Counted from the stretch's first letter, positions 1 to 6,913 are shown. The stretch: DNA of 9,830 nt from Methanothrix sp. (GCA_012798025.1 JAAZNX010000139.1:1-9830), one strand, 5' to 3'. Notes: generated by a model not told the origin, from the sequence alone. Translations and numbers: made by a program.

Positions 1-142
1 ACCTCTTAATCTCGACGATACCCTCCTCAATCCGAGCCAACTGCCTGCCCGTATATTCCTGCAGATCAGATCTCATGCCACGAATCTCGCCGAGGGTCTC
101 GTCCTGCGTCTCAAAGGCCTTTAATTTATCTGCAGCATAGTC
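1..142 (-). CDS. partial frame, coiled-coil tail, runs off the left edge
   Basis: Read leftwards, this frame is open from just after a TGA (143-145) to the window edge, giving about 47 residues. The only in-frame ATG is at 76-74. The peptide is strongly charged with hydrophobic residues at heptad-like spacing (for example KLKAFETQDE, then GEIRGMRSDLQEY, then ARIEEGIVEIKR), which suggests a helical coiled coil. Short coiled-coil tails of this kind occur at the C-termini of several small archaeal proteins, so this may be the end of a gene whose front part was lost or frameshifted at about 143. No frame upstream offers an obvious partner domain. Function is unknown. It could instead start at the ATG at 76 and continue beyond the window. 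Confidence 0.35.
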
Positions 143-734
143 TCATGAGGAGCTCTAGTTGTCAAAATTGCTACAGCCTTCGCTATCCCAGCCGCCCCTT
201 CTTATCATCCCCTCAATTCAGACGGCGGCCTCATGTTCCCCCTAATTGTTATACTGATCCCAAACCCGCCTCATTGGCTTATAAGCTTTTCTTCATCTGT
301 CCCTGTTCGCACCAGCTTCCCCCTTCTCTCGCAGGTGCACGAGAGTAGCTTCGCCTTTGGCAGCCGTCCTGGATCGTGCCCTCCGCGCGCGCACCACCAG
401 GCCGCTGTAGGTGAGGAGGTCGCAGGGGATGATGTGAAAATTAGAGGCCGAATTTATAGACAACTTACGTCTTGCTCGCCCCAATCGCACACTTTTAAGA
501 TATTTAGGAGTATCTGGTCCTTGTAGCGCTTATGCGACATGAGATATCATTAGGATGTTACTGACTACGAGACAGAACCACAGAGGATTTTTGCTATTTT
601 TAGCTATCTTGACCGGGGTATTATGGTAATGATCCTAAACTCCACCTCGTACAATAACCGTTTTTCTCGCTGAATCCTTCTGCCTGCAGATCGACCGAAG
701 GTTATTAATGCTATTATGGTTATTACTCTTAGCT
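143..734. other. gene-poor stretch with no convincing coding sequence
   Basis: About 590 bases with short open frames on both strands, whose translations are rich in Pro, Ser and Arg and show no recognisable domain. A 10-base palindrome (GCTTATAAGC) lies near 278 and resembles a TATA element, but no gene follows it. The right half (560-734) is AT-rich and carries repeated ATTATGGT and GGTTATTA words. It probably belongs to the leader or left flank of the broken transposase that begins at 735. I see no RNA gene or CRISPR repeat here. Confidence 0.5.
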
Positions 735-1128
735 ATGACATATCTGGTCAAGCAGAAGATCCGCGGGCGGACATATGCTTAAGAAGCCGAAAGATCATTG
801 GGATCCTGAGAAGAAACAATCCCGGCAGAAACGGCGATGCCTTGGCGTTTGGGATGAGGCAACAGGCCAGATAATCCCGAAAACAGCAGAAAGAGATGGC
901 AAGACAACGAAATCATTAGGCCCGGCATATCTTCCGGATTCCGTAAGCAGTGAGATCCAGCTCAGAAAGAAGCTTTCAGAATCGTTTGGCGAAGATGGCG
1001 ATATAATTTTAGCTATGGCAATGAGCAAGCAGCTTCATCAAACATCTCTTAAGAACTTAAACACCACTCTTGATGGCTCTTTCCTGCCAGAGATGTACTC
1101 ACTGAAAGAATCCTTCTATGGTTATTAA
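735..1128 (+). pseudogene. broken transposase, N-terminal fragment (IS4/IS1634-like)
   Basis: The frame from the ATG at 735 reads MTYLVKQKIRGRTYA and then meets TAA at 780. One base further into the +1 frame the protein continues as DHWDPEKKQSRQKRRCLG, then GVWDEATGQIIPK, to a stop at 1126-1128. Together these match my memory of the N-terminus of IS4/IS1634-type transposases of methanogens (a basic RGRTY segment, then Y-W-D-x-EKKQSRQ, then a G-x-WD-x-TGxIIPK turn). Removing a single G near 789 and changing the TAA to a tyrosine codon would restore one frame, so one nonsense and one frameshift mutation are visible. The rest of a roughly 400-500-residue transposase, including the DDE catalytic core, is missing after about 130 residues. 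This is a dead relic. Terminal inverted repeats were not identified. Confidence 0.7.
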
Positions 1129-1148
1129 AAAGGGCGGAGCTTAGGATC

Positions 1149-1164
1149 GATTCGTGAGCGAATC
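1149..1164. repeat. perfect 6-bp inverted repeat (hairpin)
   Basis: GATTCG and CGAATC flank a TGAG loop, 20 bases after the end of the broken transposase frame. It may be a remnant of an element end or a weak terminator. Nothing decides between these. Confidence 0.35.
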
Positions 1165-1225
1165 ATGACGACACTGGCGACATGGGGGGCAAAATGGGCT
1201 AGACGGCCTACAAATGCTAACCACA

Positions 1226-1259
1226 TAGCTGACCAGCTAAACACATACAAAAATTTTTG
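1226..1259 (-). terminator. palindromic, T-rich region after the secreted-protein gene
   Basis: Downstream of the stop at 1272 on the minus strand lies a 12-base perfect palindrome, CAAAAATTTTTG (1248-1259), which gives a T5 run in the transcript. It is followed by a near-palindrome, TAGCTGACCAGCTA (1226-1239). Archaeal transcription often ends at oligo-T tracts, so this is a plausible end point for the gene at 1272-1835. The hairpin part could equally be chance. Confidence 0.3.
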
Positions 1260-1271
1260 GGCTTTTGGACT

Positions 1272-1835
1272 TTAGAGCCTTGTTGCGCTTGCCAGGTCTC
1301 GGCTCTTGCCCAGATCTCCGTTGCCCTCTACCAGGACTACTGTGCTGCCATTTCTCCACAAATACAGGTAGCGTAAGGTTTGTCCGTTGACCCTCTTTCT
1401 GATCTCTGTTGCATTGTGACCATTGATAAAGGCTGCAGCGAATCTGTCCACTCCAACAAAGGGCGGCTTTTGAAATTCTGGATTTGACTTGTAGTTGGAG
1501 ATCGCAGCATCGGCGTGCTCCTCATCCCGTAATTGGATCACTGTAACCTTGGCGTCATAGGCCTCTCCAGGCTTGCCCCACTGATATATTCCCACAGTGA
1601 TATCAGCAGGTCCAATGTCATTTGCACCATAGAAATCTGAGATATAATCAGTCATGTTTACGTGCGGATCCATCTCGGGAAGGACTGCAAGCAGCTTGAA
1701 GCCCTCCGGCAGCATCTCTTTTGGGACTGTCAGATTAGCTGCCGAGGTGCTCACAGTATTCTCAGCCAGACAGATCATTGAAGATGCAAGCATCACGCAT
1801 ATGGATAGGATGTAAATTATGCTCTTCGATCTCAT
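1272..1835 (-). CDS. small secreted protein of unknown function
   Basis: The 187-residue product begins with a clear export signal: a short basic start (MRSKS), a hydrophobic stretch to about residue 20, and a likely cleavage after the LAEN region. The mature part is a compact alpha/beta-looking domain with several N-glycosylation-type sequons (NLT, NMT, NAT, NGS), which is common in archaeal surface proteins. It ends with a conserved-looking stretch, RYLYLWRNGSTVVLVEGNG. The start is supported by GGAG at 1842-1845, six bases before the ATG. It is transcribed in the same direction as the importer operon upstream but separated from it by 119 bases, so it may have its own promoter. It is too small for a class III substrate-binding protein and has no such fold signature that I can see. 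I do not recognise the family. Similar unnamed exported proteins appear to exist in Methanothrix, from memory only. Confidence 0.8.
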   Translation of the reverse strand: MRSKSIIYILSICVMLASSMICLAENTVSTSAANLTVPKEMLPEGFKLLAVLPEMDPHVNMTDYISDFYGANDIGPADITVGIYQWGKPGEAYDAKVTVIQLRDEEHADAAISNYKSNPEFQKPPFVGVDRFAAAFINGHNATEIRKRVNGQTLRYLYLWRNGSTVVLVEGNGDLGKSRDLASATRL

Positions 1836-1954
1836 GATTAGCTCCTATTCGTTTCCATATCCATAAGCTTTTTGAGCCGAAATGGACTCGTGACTACTCC
1901 TGCCAATGAATTGACTGGGATTAGCCCTGCTTTCGTCTTGAATTAACCTGCCAA

Positions 1955-2734
1955 TCATCCTTTGATCTGCCGCAGAGGCATGATCATGGGCCTATCAGAT
2001 ATGCTTCGAACCGCTGCCACTACCCTGTAGACTGAGGCTATGTTCTCTGCAGTGATCACCGAAGTCGGATTGCCTGCGGCAACTATCCTTCCTTTTTTCA
2101 TCATGATGATGCGGTCCGAGTAAGTTGAGGCCAAGTTTAGATCGTGCAAAGCCATGATGGCGGTGATCTCTCTTTTTTTTACTACATCTCTGATTATATT
2201 CATGACGTCCAGCTGATGCCAGATGTCCAGGTTGCTGGTGGGCTCATCAAGGAGCATCACCTCAGCCTCCTGAACAAGTGCACGGGCGATCAGCACCTTC
2301 TGCTGCTGGCCCCCAGATAGCTCATTGAAGTTGCTCATAGCGAGCCGTTCGATGTTAAGAAGCCGTAAAACCTCCCAAACCTTCTCCTCGTCACCCTCGC
2401 TCCCCAACCACCCGATGTGTGGCCTCCTTCCCATGAGGATGGTGTCAAAGACGTTCGTGGGAAAGATGCGCACTGAGCTTTGTGGCACATATGATAGGTA
2501 TCTGGCCACGTCCATCCGGTTCATCTTTGTAACATCCTTCCGGTCTATGAGAATGCTGCCACCCTGAGGAGATACGATTCTGTCTATGCATTTGATCAGC
2601 GTTGACTTGCCTGAGCCATTTGGCCCGACGATGGTGACCAGCCTGGATGGTGCGATCTCGAAGTTCACATTCTCAAGTATCGGATTGCTATCATAGCCGA
2701 AGATTATTTCCTTGGCCTGCAGCTTGATCATCAT
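1955..2734 (-). CDS. FecE/BtuD-type ABC transporter ATP-binding protein
   Basis: This is the ATPase motor of a metal-chelate importer (iron-siderophore, heme or cobalamin class), 259 residues and the normal family length. All nucleotide-binding parts are visible: Walker A GPNGSGKST at 37-45, Q-loop glutamine at 85 in YVPQSS, signature LSGGQ at 139-143, Walker B VMLLDE at 159-164, D-loop NLD at 168-170, and switch histidine 197 in ALHD. It should therefore be catalytically competent. The ATG overlaps the stop of the permease gene (ATGA type, 2731-2734), which implies translational coupling, and the two proteins would form one complex at the inner face of the membrane. A second Met codon directly follows the first, so either could initiate. 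The substrate cannot be told from the ATPase alone, and the expected binding protein is not in the window. Confidence 0.93.
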   Translation of the reverse strand: MMIKLQAKEIIFGYDSNPILENVNFEIAPSRLVTIVGPNGSGKSTLIKCIDRIVSPQGGSILIDRKDVTKMNRMDVARYLSYVPQSSVRIFPTNVFDTILMGRRPHIGWLGSEGDEEKVWEVLRLLNIERLAMSNFNELSGGQQQKVLIARALVQEAEVMLLDEPTSNLDIWHQLDVMNIIRDVVKKREITAIMALHDLNLASTYSDRIIMMKKGRIVAAGNPTSVITAENIASVYRVVAAVRSISDRPMIMPLRQIKG

Positions 2735-3858
2735 GTCCAGAACTCCTTGCGTTTGCCCTTCATCATGAGATACATGAAGAACGGAACTCCTACGATGGAG
2801 GTCATGATCCCCGTTGGAATGATGGTGGGCGCGATCATGTTCATGCCTACGGCGTCTGCTGACATGAGCACCAAGCCGCCCAGCACGCCAGATGCCGGGA
2901 TGAGAAATCGATGGTCTCCGCCTATGACCATGCGAGCCATATGGGGCGCGACCAATCCTACAAACGCAATCGTCCCCATGAAGCAGACGATGGTTGCAAC
3001 CAGCAAGCTAGTGACTATCATTATGAATATTCGTGTCTTCTCCGCATCAACCCCTATGCTTTTTGCAGCTTCGTCTCCAGCAGTCATGATATTCAGGTCC
3101 CACGATTTGGACATGAGCAATGGGAAGCAGATAACGAAGATTACAAGTAACAGACGAGAGTTTGCCCACGAGAAAGCTGCAAGGTCGCCCATTCCCCAGT
3201 TGGTCATGAGTCTCAGCTGCTCATCGGATGCAAAATACTTTAGAAGTTGGCTTATGGCCGTGAAGAAATAGTTCACCGCAATTCCAGCTAGCACAAGATT
3301 CTCCGAGGTGGCTCCTTTGATGGCAGCCAGGGCAATGATGAAGAGAGAGCAGAAAAGGGCGCAAACAAAAGCGTTGCCTATTATGAAATAAGGCCCGCCA
3401 AAGATGGAGACTCCAATTACCGCTGCAATGGATATCCCAAATTGCGCCCCGGCGGTGATTCCAAGGGTGAAGGGACTTGCCAAGGGATTCTTGAGAACAG
3501 CCTGCATCACGCATCCACAAATCCCGAGGCCAAACCCAGCCATGATCCCACCAACGATTCGAGGGAATCTGATATTCCATACCACGCGAGAGGTCAGGGT
3601 CTCCACATGAAAGTAATCGGGCCAAAAGCGCGCCAGAAGCGCTGAATAGGCGTCAGCGACTGAGATGTTCAATGGCCCAAGGGTGATGATAAATCCAGTG
3701 AGGAGGACTAAAAGAGCGGCAATGGAGAGCACAAAGAAGAGCCTGATGAACTTGAACCTCTCATGGGCCAGCTCAATTCCGCTCTTCTTGCCAGCTCTCT
3801 TGGATCTCGACGAGCCTGCATCAGGCTTGCCATGAAAGAATGCCCGATATCCCATCAT
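2731..3858 (-). CDS. FecCD/BtuC-family ABC transporter permease
   Basis: The 375-residue membrane protein has about nine or ten hydrophobic segments, the first at about 38-60. It carries the family hallmark from about 97 to 139: RFPRIVGG, a Gly-rich turn with CGCVMQ, KNPLASP and LGITAGAQFG. A second hallmark, GLVAPHMARM, lies in the C-terminal third and is followed by a Gly-rich LGG and a Pro-rich PTIIPTGI loop that contacts the ATPase in this family. It forms the translocation channel for iron-siderophore, heme or cobalamin. The N-terminus has an extra hydrophilic, Lys/Arg/Ser-rich stretch of about 36 residues before the first membrane helix, longer than in most relatives. No later Met offers a shorter start. 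Its start overlaps the stop of the SPFH gene (3855-3858), and its stop overlaps the start of the ATPase gene, so the three genes are coupled. Confidence 0.93.
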   Translation of the reverse strand: MMGYRAFFHGKPDAGSSRSKRAGKKSGIELAHERFKFIRLFFVLSIAALLVLLTGFIITLGPLNISVADAYSALLARFWPDYFHVETLTSRVVWNIRFPRIVGGIMAGFGLGICGCVMQAVLKNPLASPFTLGITAGAQFGISIAAVIGVSIFGGPYFIIGNAFVCALFCSLFIIALAAIKGATSENLVLAGIAVNYFFTAISQLLKYFASDEQLRLMTNWGMGDLAAFSWANSRLLLVIFVICFPLLMSKSWDLNIMTAGDEAAKSIGVDAEKTRIFIMIVTSLLVATIVCFMGTIAFVGLVAPHMARMVIGGDHRFLIPASGVLGGLVLMSADAVGMNMIAPTIIPTGIMTSIVGVPFFMYLMMKGKRKEFWT

Positions 3859-4628
3859 TTATCAGCAGCCGCCCTGGCAAGGCCCATCAGAAGCGGAATG
3901 TCCGAAGCCTTTCCCTCTGATCCAGTTGAAACAACGATCAGGTTCTTCTCTTTGGCGATCTCCGTCAAAGTCTGATACTCCCGAAGCTTCAGGGCACTGG
4001 GCTTGTTCTCATACATGTCGGCAGCTTCGTTCATCATCTTGGATGCCTGAAATTCCCCTTCAGCCAGAATTATTCGAGCCCTCTTCTCCCTTTCAGCTTC
4101 TGCCTGGCGAGCTATTGCGCGTAGCATGTTCTCGGGCAATGAAACATCCCTCATGGTCACCATCACCACATGCATGCCCCATGGTTCCGTAGTGGAGTCC
4201 AGAATCTCCTTGATCTTTCTGTTGAGATCGTCCCTGTCAGAGAGAATAGTGTCCAGTTCGTTTTGACCCAGGATATCTCGCAATGTCGTCTGGGCTAAGA
4301 GCAGCGTGGCTGCTTCGTAGTCCTCTACTTCATTTATGGCTTTCGTGGCAGATACCACCTTGTAGTAAATGACGGCATCCACCTCCAAAGTAACGTTGTC
4401 GCGGCTGATTATCGTCTGCTTGGGAACATCCAGCTCCCGCACCCTCATGTCCACACGGACCATCTTGTCCACAAAGGGGATCAGCGCAAAGATGCCGGGG
4501 CCTCTTTCGCATTTTAACTTGCCCAATCGAAATACAACAGCTCGATCATACTGCCTGACAACCCTTATGGATACTACTATTAGCCCTGCCAAAAAGAGAG
4601 ATCCGGCCAGAATGGGTATGGAAACCAG
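3855..4628 (-). CDS. stomatin-like SPFH/Band 7 membrane protein (slipin)
   Basis: Stomatin-type proteins sit in the membrane by an N-terminal hydrophobic segment and oligomerise to organise or regulate membrane proteins. The product shows RVVRQYDRAVVFRLGK, then GPGIFALIPFVD, VDMRVRELDVPKQTIISRDN and LRDILGQNELD, all typical of archaeal stomatins. A charged helical stretch (RQAEAEREKRARIILAEGE) and a short hydrophobic end follow. The frame stays open upstream of a TTG at 4592, and the extra residues LVSIPILAGSLF complete the membrane segment. No ATG or GTG exists there. A CTG at 4628 lies eight bases after AAGGAGG, and gives about 257 residues, near the family length; I used it. If the TTG is used instead, the product is 245 residues with a clipped membrane anchor. 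The usual partner gene, an NfeD protease, is absent nearby. The gene overlaps the permease gene. Confidence 0.88.
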   Translation of the reverse strand: MVSIPILAGSLFLAGLIVVSIRVVRQYDRAVVFRLGKLKCERGPGIFALIPFVDKMVRVDMRVRELDVPKQTIISRDNVTLEVDAVIYYKVVSATKAINEVEDYEAATLLLAQTTLRDILGQNELDTILSDRDDLNRKIKEILDSTTEPWGMHVVMVTMRDVSLPENMLRAIARQAEAEREKRARIILAEGEFQASKMMNEAADMYENKPSALKLREYQTLTEIAKEKNLIVVSTGSEGKASDIPLLMGLARAAADK

Positions 4629-4636
4629 ACTGAAAC

Positions 4637-4643
4637 CCTCCTT
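4637..4643 (-). promoter_or_regulatory. strong ribosome binding site overlapping a stop codon
   Basis: On the minus strand this reads AAGGAGG, overlaps the TAA (4642-4644) of the upstream chimeric frame, and lies eight bases before a CTG codon at 4628. It decides the likely start of the stomatin gene and suggests coupling to translation of the upstream frame. Confidence 0.6.
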
Positions 4644-5181
4644 ATGCAGTAATTTGCGGGCTCTTTTGCCAGGTGATCATGGCCTGCTTGGTGCTGCGGT
4701 GAATGCAAAGACCCTGGTCATCCTCTATCAGCTTTTTTGAGAGGAATTCCCGAAGCATCGGCTCCTTTTCTGAGGGGATCTCATGCATCGTCTTCCAGCT
4801 AGCAACAGCATCATCAATGTTGGAATAGTGCTCTTTTGACTCCCACTCCTGGATCTTGATATCGGCATAAATGCCAATATCTGCTAGCAGGTTGTAGATC
4901 ATCAGATAGCCTGCTGGTTGGAATGCAGTCTGAGGACGTTTCTCATTCTTGATCAATGTGGTCTTGCCCGCACCATTGGGACCAATTATGCCGAATACCT
5001 CTCCTTCTCTTACTTTCAAACTGACAGAGTCAAGTGATGTGAATTCCTCCTGCCGAAGAGGGCGCAAAATTAGATCTGTTACCCTTTTATGCATAACGAA
5101 TCTCTTTGTGAGATTTGTCGTCTCAATCGAATATTCTACTATGATTTCACATCCGAAAGTGAGCGCTGCCACGACATCCAC
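4642..5181 (-). CDS. chimeric frame: ABC ATPase head joined to methyltransferase-like tail
   Basis: The 179-residue frame joins two unrelated pieces. Residues 17-78 are the start of an ABC ATPase ([19 protein letters not shown], a [13 protein letters not shown] stretch, and Walker [10 protein letters not shown] at 67-75). The ATPase then stops abruptly: there is no Q-loop, LSGGQ, Walker B or switch histidine. From about residue 79 (near 4947) the sequence changes to [18 protein letters not shown], then [25 protein letters not shown] and [10 protein letters not shown]. This resembles, from memory, the C-terminal end of class I SAM-dependent methyltransferases; its SAM-binding half is missing. 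The simplest explanation is a deletion between two neighbouring genes that fused them in frame. Neither activity should survive, although the frame is open and still leads the operon, where its translation may help start the stomatin gene. The ATG at 5181 lacks a clear ribosome binding site; the true ATPase start may lie near residue 14-18. Confidence 0.75.
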   Translation of the reverse strand: MDVVAALTFGCEIIVEYSIETTNLTKRFVMHKRVTDLILRPLRQEEFTSLDSVSLKVREGEVFGIIGPNGAGKTTLIKNEKRPQTAFQPAGYLMIYNLLADIGIYADIKIQEWESKEHYSNIDDAVASWKTMHEIPSEKEPMLREFLSKKLIEDDQGLCIHRSTKQAMITWQKSPQITA

Positions 5182-5218
5182 AAGGCCGTTTATTCATAAA
5201 AGCAACTCATTTTTTAGT

Positions 5219-5228
5219 AATATTTAAG
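5219..5228 (-). promoter_or_regulatory. probable TATA box for the importer operon
   Basis: On the minus strand this reads CTTAAATATT in an AT-rich stretch. Its centre is about 43 bases upstream of the ATG at 5181, which would put transcription start near 5197 with a short leader. Archaeal TATA boxes lie about 25-27 bases before the start site. Confidence 0.4.
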
Positions 5229-5263
5229 ATTTATCTTATCATCTCCACAGCATGTACCACACA

Positions 5264-5270
5264 TTTATAT
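5264..5270 (+). promoter_or_regulatory. TATA-like element pointing rightwards
   Basis: TTTATAT on the plus strand lies about 26 bases before the left arm of the inverted repeat at 5293. No protein gene follows in this direction, so if it is used it would make a short non-coding transcript. Confidence 0.3.
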
Positions 5271-5292
5271 CGTTTAATGCCGACTACTACGT

Positions 5293-5355
5293 GGGCAAAA
5301 GTCGACCAAGACCATCTTTTATCCTCCTACCTACTTAAAAAAATCGACTTTGCCC
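5293..5355. repeat. long imperfect inverted repeat (stem-loop), possible small RNA
   Basis: The left arm GGGCAAAAGTCGA (5293-5305) and the right arm TCGACTTTGCCC (5344-5355) pair over 12 bases with a single bulged A, around a 38-base loop. On the plus strand the loop exposes CCUCCU, complementary to ribosome binding sites, and the right arm is followed by a pyrimidine-rich run ending in TCTCTTTT (5361-5368), which could end transcription. On the minus strand the loop instead carries AGGAGG (5328-5323), seven bases before an ATG (5315) that opens a 13-codon frame ending at 5274. The repeat itself is certain. The choice between a plus-strand small RNA, a minus-strand leader peptide and a relic of a mobile element is open. 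Confidence 0.45.
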
Positions 5356-5397
5356 TCCCTCTCTTTTCATGGAAGTTCTTAACAAAGACAATAGAGG

Positions 5398-5417
5398 CCC
5401 CGCCATTTTGGGCGGGG
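5398..5417 (-). terminator. GC-rich hairpin after the TPR gene
   Basis: CCCCGCC (5398-5404) and GGCGGGG (5411-5417) form a seven-pair stem around a six-base loop. It lies 28 bases beyond the stop of the TPR gene, and on the minus strand it is followed by a T-rich stretch (CTCTATTGTCTTTGTT). It is a plausible transcription end or 3'-stabilising hairpin. Confidence 0.45.
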
Positions 5418-5444
5418 ACGATTCACCGACGTTAACCTTGGATC

Positions 5445-6890
5445 TTATATGCTTTGGACTGTTGTGGATTGACGCACATACCCCAACTCTGCCGCCTTGG
5501 CGAAAGCATAATCGGCATCAGAGGTACGACCCATTGCAGAATAGGTATTGGCTTTGTTGACCCATGCGGCAACGTACTTCGCATCAATCTCGATCGCTTT
5601 GTCAAAGCATTTAATGGCCTCTTCGTAGTTGGCTGTGCCTTTGCTTAAAGCGATGCCTCTGTTGTTCCAGGCATCTGTGTTGTTATGATCCAGTTCTAAG
5701 GCTCTATCATAGGCTTTTACTGCCTCATCGTATTTATTTTGCTCTTGAAGAATCAAGCCCTTCCAATTCCAACAGACGATGCATTGAGGATCGAGCTCGA
5801 TGGCTTTATCCATTGCTCTGATGGCTTCATCAGCGCTGTTCATTTCATTGAAGAGCAATCCCTTGTTATACCAAAGCCTGCTATTGTTCTTGTCCAATTC
5901 GATGGCCTTGTCAAACGCCTTCATAGATTCATTATACATTTTTAAAGCCTCAAAAGATAGGCCTTTGCCATTCCATGCAGCAGTAGAATTCGGGTTTAAT
6001 TCAATAGTTTGATTATACGCCTCGATGGATTCCTTGTATTTTCCTGACATGCGAAGCTTTTGCGCTTTTTCGTACCAGATATCAGCATCTTTTGATTCTA
6101 TGCTTGTGGCTTTATTAAACGATGCTGCAGCTTCATCAGATTTTCCCAACGCGTAGAGCGCCTCAGCTTTATTGATCAGTGCTGCAACGTGGATCGGGTT
6201 TATCTCAAGGGACTTATCGTATGCCACCACAGCTTCATCATACTTTTCCATATTGGCTAGAGCAAGACCAAGGCTATACCAGGCATCAACGAGCTCAGGA
6301 TTTTGCTTTGTGGCGTTGTCGAAAGCGCTGGAAGCATCAAAATATTTTCCCTGACTGGCAAGCACCAACCCTTTGCCGTACCAGGCATCCGTTAGATTCT
6401 GATTAAGCCCAATGGCCTTATCATATGCCTTGAGGGATTCGTTATAGCGGCCTTGATTTGCAAAAACAAGGCCTATGCAATACCAGGCATCGGCCAGATC
6501 AGGATCGAGCTCAGTGGCCTTGTCAAAGGCCTGGAGGGATTCGTTAAACATGCCCTGGTTTGCCAAGGCGAGGCCTTTTCCATACCAGGCATCGGCCAGC
6601 TTGGGATTGAGTTGCACAGCCTTGTTATAAGCATTCAAGGACCCATTGTAGTCTCTCAAGGCAGCAAAAGCGATGCCTTCATAGATCCACACAGATGCAT
6701 TCGTTGCGTTCAGCTTGATTGACTTGTTAAAGCAATCGAGAGCAACATCATATGATTGTTTCTCAAGAAATTCGTTGCCTTTTGAGGCCCAATACTCTGC
6801 TGTGTACTCAATGCCAAAGGCAAAGGTGCAAAACAGCATCAATGCCGTCATTATCAGCATCTGTCTAGCATTAATAGGGAATCCCTCCAA
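5445..6890 (-). CDS. exported or membrane-anchored TPR-repeat protein, 13 repeats
   Basis: After an N-terminal hydrophobic segment (MLIMTALMLFCTFAFG, about residues 11-26), which is a signal peptide or anchor, the whole protein is built from 13 consecutive 34-residue tetratricopeptide repeats from about residue 31 to 473. Each has the W-Y-x-x-G...A...Y-x-x-A...A-x-x-L-x-P pattern. Repeat 12 has one extra residue. TPR arrays form a curved helical scaffold that binds other proteins; the partner is unknown. Repeats 3 and 4 are close to identical even at the DNA level, a sign of recent tandem duplication. The many N-x-S/T sites between repeats fit a surface location. The start is uncertain: TTG at 6890 gives 481 residues, ATG at 6860 gives 471 but lacks a ribosome binding site. 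GGAGGG at 6888-6883 overlaps the TTG and would better serve an ATT at 6875. The leader lies against an IS relic. Confidence 0.88.
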   Translation of the reverse strand: MEGFPINARQMLIMTALMLFCTFAFGIEYTAEYWASKGNEFLEKQSYDVALDCFNKSIKLNATNASVWIYEGIAFAALRDYNGSLNAYNKAVQLNPKLADAWYGKGLALANQGMFNESLQAFDKATELDPDLADAWYCIGLVFANQGRYNESLKAYDKAIGLNQNLTDAWYGKGLVLASQGKYFDASSAFDNATKQNPELVDAWYSLGLALANMEKYDEAVVAYDKSLEINPIHVAALINKAEALYALGKSDEAAASFNKATSIESKDADIWYEKAQKLRMSGKYKESIEAYNQTIELNPNSTAAWNGKGLSFEALKMYNESMKAFDKAIELDKNNSRLWYNKGLLFNEMNSADEAIRAMDKAIELDPQCIVCWNWKGLILQEQNKYDEAVKAYDRALELDHNNTDAWNNRGIALSKGTANYEEAIKCFDKAIEIDAKYVAAWVNKANTYSAMGRTSDADYAFAKAAELGYVRQSTTVQSI

Positions 6891-6913
6891 TGGCGTTCTC
6901 AGTGATCTCCTCT

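Noticed and set aside
143..350. Continuation of the left-edge coiled-coil gene in another minus-strand frame (EGAAGIAKAVAILTTRAPHE)
   Set aside because: This would need a frameshift near 143, and the upstream peptide is short and has no recognisable domain. The case is too weak to call a split gene.
233..526. A 97-codon plus-strand frame and a 65-codon minus-strand frame (293-490)
   Set aside because: There is no ribosome binding site, no domain and unusual composition. They overlap each other on opposite strands, so neither is convincing.
1861..1878. TATA-like AAAAAGCTTATG upstream of the secreted-protein gene (minus strand)
   Set aside because: It is only about 33 bases from the ATG, so transcription would begin inside the ribosome binding site. 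The spacing argues against it.
1899..1955. Repeated CCTGCCAAT words at 1899 and 1947
   Set aside because: A nine-base repeat with no symmetry or further copies. Likely chance.
2747..3271. A 174-codon open frame on the plus strand, antisense to the permease gene
   Set aside because: It lies wholly inside a strongly supported gene, is rich in Met, Pro and Ser, and shows no domain. It is a shadow frame.
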